NCBI GenBank assembly: GCA_013138675.1
Contig: WTCH01000130.1
Coordinates: 1-8,913, forward strand
Origin: Woeseiaceae bacterium
GTDB lineage: Bacteria; Pseudomonadota; Gammaproteobacteria; Steroidobacterales; Woeseiaceae
DNA: 8,913 bases
Direction: 5' to 3'
How positions within the stretch are numbered: the stretch's first letter is position 1; each line of letters begins with the position of its first letter. Below are positions 3,912-8,913 of this stretch, piece by piece. The notes below the pieces were generated by a model. The model was not told where the DNA came from and did no database searches. It was given only the letters and a program-made list of their open reading frames with translations. A program made the translations under genes and the position numbers.

Positions 3912-6068
3912 ATGGATTACGCCGCAACACTACTGGCCAAGTTACCGGGCGCGTCGAAACGCGACCATGGGATGCGGCGCCTCATCGAAACACTTCAGGC
4001 TTACCTGCCCGAAGAGCAGGTTGAGTCGGTCATGCACGCCTATGAGTTCGGCGCGGCAGCGCATGACGGCCAGAAGCGCAAGTCAGGCGAAGCCTATATC
4101 TCGCATCCGGTAGCCGTCGCCCAGGAACTGGCCGACATGCACCTCGATTCCCAGGCGATCACGGCCGCGATCCTGCACGACGTCGTCGAGGACACCGAGG
4201 CATCGCTCGCACAAATCGAAGAAAACTTCGGACCAGAAGTCGCGGGGCTCGTTGACGGCGTCAGCAAACTTGACCAGATTCAGTTCCGCAGTCGTGCCGA
4301 AGCCCAGGCCGAGAGTTTTCGCAAGATGATGCTCGCGATGATCGAAGACATTCGCGTCATTCTCGTTAAGCTCGCCGACCGCCTGCATAACATGCAGACC
4401 CTCGACGCGATGCCGGCCGACAAGAAAGCGCGCATTGCCCGCGAGACGCTCGACATCTACGCGCCGATCGCGAATCGCCTCGGTATCAACCGCTTCAAGG
4501 TAATGCTTGAAGATCTCGGTTTCCGTCACCTTTACCCGATGCGTTACCGCGTACTCGACCGGGCACTACGCCGCAGCAAGGGTAGCCAGCGGCAGATGGT
4601 CAAGAAAATTACCGAGGAGCTTGAGGCAACGCTGACCGAAGAAAACATTGGCGGCGATGTCATCGGCCGCGAGAAACACCTGTACAGCGTTTATAAGAAA
4701 ATGTCGGAGAAAAAGCGCTTGCTGAGCGATGTTGTCGACGTCTACGGTTTTCGCATTATCGTTGATGACGTCAATGACTGTTACAAGGTGCTCGGCCTCG
4801 TTCACGGCCTGTACAAACCGATGCCAGGCCGCTTCAAGGACTATGTTGCGATTCCGCGCATCAACGGCTACCAGTCTCTGCACACAACGTTGTTCGGTCC
4901 AAAGGGCCAGCCGCTCGAGGTGCAGATTCGCACCCGAGAAATGGATCGGGTTGCCGAGTCGGGTGTCGCGTCGCACTGGCAATACAAGGCGGAAGAAAAA
5001 TCCGATGCGACGCCGCAGCGGCGCGCACGTGACTGGCTCGGGAAGCTGGCTGAATTGCAGAGCTCTGGCACATCCGAGGAGTTTCTTGAAAGCGTCAAGG
5101 TCGACCTGTTCCCCGACAAGATCTATGTGTTTACGCCCAAGGGCGACATCATGCCGCTACCGAAAGGCGCGACAACGGTCGATTTCGCCTACGCCGTACA
5201 CACTGACGTCGGTAACCGCTGCGTGGCGGCGAAGATTGATCGCGGCCTCGTGCCATTGCGAACCCCGCTGCAAAACGGACAAGCCGTCGAGATCGTGACA
5301 GGCCGCGGCGCTCGCCCGAATCCGAACTGGTTGTCGTTTGTCCGTACGGCGAAAGCCAGGACGGCCATTCGCAATCACATGAAGACGATGCGCTCGAGCG
5401 AGTCTGTCGATCTTGGCAAGCGACTACTCGATCGATCACTCAAAGACCTGGATTCCTCATTGCGCAAAATCGGCAAGACGCGCATGAAATCGGCGCTCGA
5501 CGAGCTTGGTCTGAAGAACAACGACGAACTCTATGAGCAGATTGGACTCGGCGAGCGCCTGGCGCCGTTGACCGCCCGTTTCCTCGTTGGCGTAAACGAA
5601 GAAGGCGAGACGGAGCCCAGCACCGCGAGCCTCGTGATCGCCGGCACCGAGGGCATGGTCGTAAGCTATGCACGATGTTGTCACCCGATTCCGGGCGATG
5701 ATGTGATGGGCTACCTGAGCTCGGGCCGTGGCATCGTCATTCACCGCAACAATTGCGGCAACCTCAGCAACTTCCGCAAGCAGCCCGAGAAATGGATCGC
5801 TGTAAGCTGGGAAAAGGACATCGACCGCGACTTCAACAGCCAGATCCATGTCGAGACACTCAACAAGCCCGGCGTGCTCGCCGAGGTTGCGGCAACAATT
5901 GGCGACGGGGGATCAAACATCGAGCAAGTATCCGTGCTCGGCCGCCACGAAGATTGCTCGGTACTCGCGTTCATGATCCAGGTCAGGGACCGCATACACC
6001 TCGCACAGATTATGCGCAGCGTTCGCAACATGCCGAACGTGATTCGCGTGATTCGCGACTGCGCGTGA
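3912..6068 (+). CDS. spoT: Bifunctional (p)ppGpp synthetase/hydrolase
   Basis: Makes (p)ppGpp from ATP plus GDP/GTP and hydrolyses it, setting the stringent response; cytoplasmic. Domains in order: HD hydrolase with H65, H89-D90 and E93-D94 (intact metal and catalytic set); synthetase at about 240-350 with Y-G-F-R-I-I-V, R307-F-K-D310 and E-V-Q-I-R-T; TGS at 402-463 starting D-K-I-Y-V-F-T-P; a helical region; a conserved-Cys segment R-C-C-H-P-I-P-G-D (C589, C590); and ACT at about 646-717. R-x-K-D in the synthetase marks the bifunctional class, as opposed to E-x-D-D in monofunctional RelA. Length is 718 residues against 702 in E. coli; the extra residues are mostly N-terminal. The start is uncertain: ATG 3912 directly abuts AGGGG, and ATG 3972 (residue 21) would give a protein matching the E. 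coli N-terminus more closely. Confidence 0.96.
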   Translation: MDYAATLLAKLPGASKRDHGMRRLIETLQAYLPEEQVESVMHAYEFGAAAHDGQKRKSGEAYISHPVAVAQELADMHLDSQAITAAILHDVVEDTEASLAQIEENFGPEVAGLVDGVSKLDQIQFRSRAEAQAESFRKMMLAMIEDIRVILVKLADRLHNMQTLDAMPADKKARIARETLDIYAPIANRLGINRFKVMLEDLGFRHLYPMRYRVLDRALRRSKGSQRQMVKKITEELEATLTEENIGGDVIGREKHLYSVYKKMSEKKRLLSDVVDVYGFRIIVDDVNDCYKVLGLVHGLYKPMPGRFKDYVAIPRINGYQSLHTTLFGPKGQPLEVQIRTREMDRVAESGVASHWQYKAEEKSDATPQRRARDWLGKLAELQSSGTSEEFLESVKVDLFPDKIYVFTPKGDIMPLPKGATTVDFAYAVHTDVGNRCVAAKIDRGLVPLRTPLQNGQAVEIVTGRGARPNPNWLSFVRTAKARTAIRNHMKTMRSSESVDLGKRLLDRSLKDLDSSLRKIGKTRMKSALDELGLKNNDELYEQIGLGERLAPLTARFLVGVNEEGETEPSTASLVIAGTEGMVVSYARCCHPIPGDDVMGYLSSGRGIVIHRNNCGNLSNFRKQPEKWIAVSWEKDIDRDFNSQIHVETLNKPGVLAEVAATIGDGGSNIEQVSVLGRHEDCSVLAFMIQVRDRIHLAQIMRSVRNMPNVIRVIRDCA

Positions 6069-6093
6069 ATAACACAACAACACAGGAACTCTG

Positions 6094-6474
6094 ATGAGCA
6101 AACAGGCTATCCACAGCGACAAGGCTCCGGCGGCCATCGGTACATATTCGCAGGCAGTCAGGACAGGGGACCTCGTTTTTCTTTCCGGGCAAATCCCGCT
6201 TGACCCGGCAACCATGGAGTTTGTCGACGGCGATTTCGAGGCGCGAGCGAGACAGGTGTTTGAAAACCTGAAGGCGGTCGCCGAAGCTGCTGGCGGCGAC
6301 CTCAACCAGGTCGTCAAACTAACGATCTTCCTGACCGACCTCGCCAATTTTGCGACCGTGAACAGCGTCATGGAAGACTATTTCAGTCAGCCGTATCCGG
6401 CGCGTGCCGCGGTCGGCGTCGCATCGCTGCCGAAAGGCGCTGATGTCGAGGCGGATGCAATCCTCGGACTCTAA
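6094..6474 (+). CDS. ridA: Reactive intermediate/imine deaminase RidA
   Basis: A cytoplasmic trimer in the YjgF/YER057c/UK114 family that hydrolyses the reactive 2-aminoacrylate and related enamines released by PLP enzymes such as threonine dehydratase. The 126-residue protein has A-P-A-A-I-G-T-Y-S-Q (11-20) with Y18, L-S-G-Q-I-P-L-D (30-37), F-A-T-V-N (86-90), and P-A-R104-A-A-V. R104 and E119 line up with E. coli R105 and E120, the substrate carboxylate and catalytic positions, so activity is expected. The C-terminus A-I-L-G-L differs slightly from the usual A-I-A ending. AGGA at 6084-6087 lies 6 bases before the ATG. It starts 25 bases after the spoT stop and overlaps the recG start, so it is probably co-transcribed. 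E. coli has trmH at this place. Confidence 0.95.
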   Translation: MSKQAIHSDKAPAAIGTYSQAVRTGDLVFLSGQIPLDPATMEFVDGDFEARARQVFENLKAVAEAAGGDLNQVVKLTIFLTDLANFATVNSVMEDYFSQPYPARAAVGVASLPKGADVEADAILGL

Positions 6475-8542
6475 GCTTGCGTCGCCACTGACCGTTCTGA
6501 ACGGCATCGGCCCGGCGCTGGCGATTAAGCTCGAGCGACTCAATCTCAACCGGGTTGAGGACCTGCTGTTCCTGTTGCCTCTACGGTACGAAGACCGTAC
6601 GCAACTTGTGCGGCTTGGCGCCTTGCAGGCCGGCAACCGCTGCCTGATAACCGGAGAGGTGCTGCTCGCCGAAACCGTATACCGCGGCCGGCGCAATCTG
6701 CTGGTTCGAGTAAGCGACGGCAGTGGTCAGATCACGTTGCGCTTTTTTCATTTCTCCAGACAACAGCAAGCGCAGTTTCAGCCTGGCGTCCGACTTACCT
6801 GTTTCGGCGAGGCGCGAAAGGGGGCGGCAGGGCTGGAGATGATCCACCCCGAGTACCGTGTGCTGCGTGAAAATCAGGATGCCGCGATCAACGACACGCT
6901 GACGGCCATCTACCCGGCGACTGAAGGTGTTCAACAGGGTCGGTTGCGCAGCCTGACAGACCAGGCGTTGCGACTAATGCATCAGCATCCGCCCGAGGAG
7001 CTACTGCCACAGTCGGTGCGCGACAAGCTCGGACTACCTGAACTCGTGGATGCCATCCTGTACCTGCATCGTCCACCCGCCGACGCCGACGTCACCAGCA
7101 TGCTGGCTGGCACGCACCCCTGCCAGCAGCGGCTCGCGTTTGAGGAATTGCTTGCCCACTACATGAGCCTGCGCAGCCTGCGCGCCCTGGCGCAATCGGA
7201 AGACGCCCGGCCGCTGGCAGACGGCGCAGCTGAGGTCGACAGCTTTATCAGAACCCTGCCTTTTGTATTGACCGGGGCACAACAGCGCGTCGTCGATGAA
7301 ATCCTCAACGATCTGTCGCAGGCGCACCCGATGATGCGACTGATCCAGGGTGATGTCGGGTCCGGCAAAACAGTGGTTGCCGCGATCGCCTGCCTGAAGG
7401 CGATTGCGTGCGGCGTACAGGCCGCAATCATGGCGCCGACCGAGCTACTTGCCGAGCAGCACTGGCGCAGTTTCGGTGACTGGTTTCGCCCGCTCGGCAT
7501 CGAGCCGGCCTGGCTGAGTGGCAACCAACGTGTGGCCGCTCGCCGCGAAGCGCTCGCGTCTATTGCGGATGGCAGTGCCTCTGTTGTCGTCGGCACGCAT
7601 GCCTTGTTCCAGGAAGGTGTCGAGTTTCACGATCTCGCACTTGTTGTCATCGATGAACAGCATCGCTTCGGTGTCCATCAGCGAGTCGCTTTGCGGGAAA
7701 AGGGTGTTGGCGAAGGCAGTTATCCTCACCAGCTCGTCATGACCGCAACGCCAATTCCGCGCACGCTCGCGATGGCCGCATACGCCGATCTTGATACCTC
7801 CATCATTGACGAGCTACCGCCCGGGAGAGAGCCGGTTTCAACAATCGCCGTACCTGAAACACGCCGCGAAGAAATTGTCGCCCGCGTGCGCGAGGCCTGT
7901 CAGTCGGGCCAACAAGCCTACTGGGTTTGTCCGCTTATCGAGGAATCCGATGTGCTCGATTTCGAGGCCGCAGAGGCGAGCTACAAGATGCTGACAGAAG
8001 CGCTGCCGGAGCTCCGCGTCGGACTTGTACACGGACGCATGCGTCAGGCCGAGAAAGAGCGTGGCATGCAGGCATTCAAGGACGGCACGATTCAGCTGCT
8101 CGTTGCAACGACAGTCATTGAGGTCGGCGTCGACGTAGCGAATGCGAGCCTGATGATCATCGAGAACGCAGAGCGAATGGGCCTCTCCCAGCTGCATCAG
8201 CTGCGTGGCCGTGTTGGCAGGGGTACGACTCAAAGCCATTGCGTTCTGTTGTACAAACCGCCACTCGGGCAGCTTGCCCGCAGCCGCCTCGCCGTCTTAC
8301 GGGATACCAATGATGGTTTTCTCGTCGCGCAGCGTGACCTCGAGTTGCGCGGCCCCGGGGAGCTCCTTGGAACCCGGCAGACAGGCTTGCCCGACTACCG
8401 CATTGCCAACCTCGTACGTGACGCGGAGCTCATGCCTGGCGTGCAATTGGCCGCCGAAAGTATCATTCGGGAAACGCCGGGAATCGGTGCCGCGATCGTA
8501 CGTCGCTGGCTTGGCGATGCCGGACGCTACGGAAAGGTATAA
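6455..8542 (+). CDS. recG: ATP-dependent DNA helicase RecG
   Basis: RecG reverses stalled replication forks and processes R-loops and recombination intermediates. With ATG 6455 the protein has 695 residues, against 693 in E. coli. The N-terminal wedge/OB region includes L-P-L-R-Y-E-D-R-T and M-I-H-P-E-Y-R-V. Helicase motifs follow: Walker A G299-D-V-G-S-G-K-T306, A-P-T-E-L-L-A-E-Q-H, D400-E-Q-H403 with R-F-G-V-H-Q-R, T430-A-T-P-I-P-R-T, T-T-V-I-E-V-G-V-D and Q582-L-R-G-R-V-G-R-G590. The C-terminal TRG-type segment G-P-G-E-L-L-G-T-R-Q-T-G follows. The start overlaps ridA by 20 bases, suggesting translational coupling. An in-frame ATG at 6443 has a better-spaced AAAGG (6433-6437) and would add four residues; ATG 6455 has GAGG only 3 bases upstream. 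Family length cannot separate the two firmly. Confidence 0.96.
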   Translation: MQSSDSKLASPLTVLNGIGPALAIKLERLNLNRVEDLLFLLPLRYEDRTQLVRLGALQAGNRCLITGEVLLAETVYRGRRNLLVRVSDGSGQITLRFFHFSRQQQAQFQPGVRLTCFGEARKGAAGLEMIHPEYRVLRENQDAAINDTLTAIYPATEGVQQGRLRSLTDQALRLMHQHPPEELLPQSVRDKLGLPELVDAILYLHRPPADADVTSMLAGTHPCQQRLAFEELLAHYMSLRSLRALAQSEDARPLADGAAEVDSFIRTLPFVLTGAQQRVVDEILNDLSQAHPMMRLIQGDVGSGKTVVAAIACLKAIACGVQAAIMAPTELLAEQHWRSFGDWFRPLGIEPAWLSGNQRVAARREALASIADGSASVVVGTHALFQEGVEFHDLALVVIDEQHRFGVHQRVALREKGVGEGSYPHQLVMTATPIPRTLAMAAYADLDTSIIDELPPGREPVSTIAVPETRREEIVARVREACQSGQQAYWVCPLIEESDVLDFEAAEASYKMLTEALPELRVGLVHGRMRQAEKERGMQAFKDGTIQLLVATTVIEVGVDVANASLMIIENAERMGLSQLHQLRGRVGRGTTQSHCVLLYKPPLGQLARSRLAVLRDTNDGFLVAQRDLELRGPGELLGTRQTGLPDYRIANLVRDAELMPGVQLAAESIIRETPGIGAAIVRRWLGDAGRYGKV

Positions 8543-8543
8543 T
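8538..8543 (+). promoter_or_regulatory. Perfect -10 hexamer TATAAT at the recG stop, before ubiA
   Basis: TATAAT overlaps the recG TAA codon. The best -35-like hexamer, TTGGCG at 8511-8516, is 21 bases away, which is too far for a good promoter. A start point near 8550 would fall 1-3 bases before the ubiA ATG. Confidence 0.3.
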
Positions 8544-8551
8544 CCGCCGCG

Positions 8552-8913
8552 ATGAAGAACATCCTGTCACCGAAGCTGAAGAAAAACATCGTTGCGCAGT
8601 TGCGCAACTACGGCAAGCTCATGCGCATCGACAAGCCGATCGGCTACTGGTTGTTACTGTGGCCGACACTCTGGGCATTGTGGCTTGCCGGAGAAGGGCA
8701 TCCGGACCAGGGGTTGTTCGTCGTTTTCGTCGTCGGCATATTCATCATGCGCTCGGCCGGCTGCGTACTCAACGACTACGTTGATCGCAAGATCGATCCC
8801 TACGTCGAACGTACGCGCACACGCCCTATCGCATCGGGCGCCGTCGCACCGATGGAGGCACTCGTCCTGTTCGTCGCTCTGTCGCTGATCGCGATCGGCC
8901 TCGCGACAATGCT
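8552..8913 (+). CDS. ubiA: 4-hydroxybenzoate polyprenyltransferase UbiA, 3'-truncated
   Basis: An integral membrane prenyltransferase that joins a polyprenyl chain to 4-hydroxybenzoate, an early step of ubiquinone synthesis. The frame is open to the window edge, giving 120 of an expected roughly 290 residues. Translation shows L-M-R-I-D-K-P-I-G (23-31), the hydrophobic segment W-L-L-L-W-P-T-L-W-A-L-W, M-R-S-A-G-C-V-L, and the first Asp-rich motif N74-D75-x-x-D78-x-x-x-D82, which binds Mg2+ and the prenyl diphosphate. V-E-R-T-R-T-R-P-I-A-S-G-A-V then follows. The match to E. coli UbiA is close throughout. The second Asp-rich motif would lie beyond the window. It begins 9 bases after recG. AAGGT at 8534-8538 is 13 bases from the ATG, a poor ribosome binding site distance. 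No ubiC is seen next to it. Confidence 0.94.
   Translation, partial: MKNILSPKLKKNIVAQLRNYGKLMRIDKPIGYWLLLWPTLWALWLAGEGHPDQGLFVVFVVGIFIMRSAGCVLNDYVDRKIDPYVERTRTRPIASGAVAPMEALVLFVALSLIAIGLATM

Noticed and set aside
5457..5849. Long - strand frames inside spoT and recG, for example 130 codons antisense to spoT
   Set aside because: They lie wholly opposite strongly conserved coding sequence, show no recognisable domain and are expected in G+C-rich coding DNA.
6404..6442. Longest possible start for recG at 6404
   Set aside because: It would overlap ridA by about 70 bases and add residues absent from the family. ATG 6455 or 6443 fits the known length.

Overview
The window looks like chromosomal DNA of a gammaproteobacterium, probably not a close relative of the enterics. 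The right two thirds carry the housekeeping order gmk, rpoZ, spoT, ridA, recG, ubiA. The proteins align by eye along their length with E. coli homologues, but ridA sits where E. coli has trmH, and ubiA follows recG directly. A ubiquinone-pathway UbiA together with a SpoT carrying the R-x-K-D synthetase signature fits Gammaproteobacteria. I cannot name the genus.

Layout. Bases 1-2700 are an accessory stretch of four unrelated single genes, all on the + strand: the 3' part of an alpha/beta-hydrolase-fold gene whose nucleophile position is Ala, an unrecognised four-helix membrane protein, a CPBP-family intramembrane protease, and a short SDR-fold protein without the Tyr-x-x-x-Lys pair. All four gaps that follow these genes (after 630, 1247, 1991 and 2700) contain a copy, or a degenerate copy, of a short repeat with core AAAGC(A/G)GACATT, always in the same orientation. 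The first gap holds three units with a 45-47 base period. I did not see the repeat in the core-gene gaps. The hydrolase end of this stretch is visibly more AT-rich than the core genes.

Bases 2872-8913 are the core block, all on the + strand and tightly packed. Gmk phosphorylates GMP, RpoZ is the RNA polymerase omega subunit, SpoT makes and degrades (p)ppGpp, RidA removes reactive enamines, RecG is a fork-remodelling helicase, and UbiA prenylates 4-hydroxybenzoate for ubiquinone. The first three link guanine nucleotide supply, the polymerase subunit that forms part of a ppGpp site, and the alarmone enzyme. rpoZ and ridA have well-spaced ribosome binding sites. gmk, spoT and ubiA lack one but have a -10-like hexamer 6 to 8 bases before the ATG, so short-leader or leaderless transcripts are possible.

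I saw no tRNA or rRNA gene, CRISPR array, transposase, integrase or complete new defence system. The points most worth a second look are the repeat family at the accessory-gene junctions, the two proteins with missing catalytic residues, and the possible leaderless starts.
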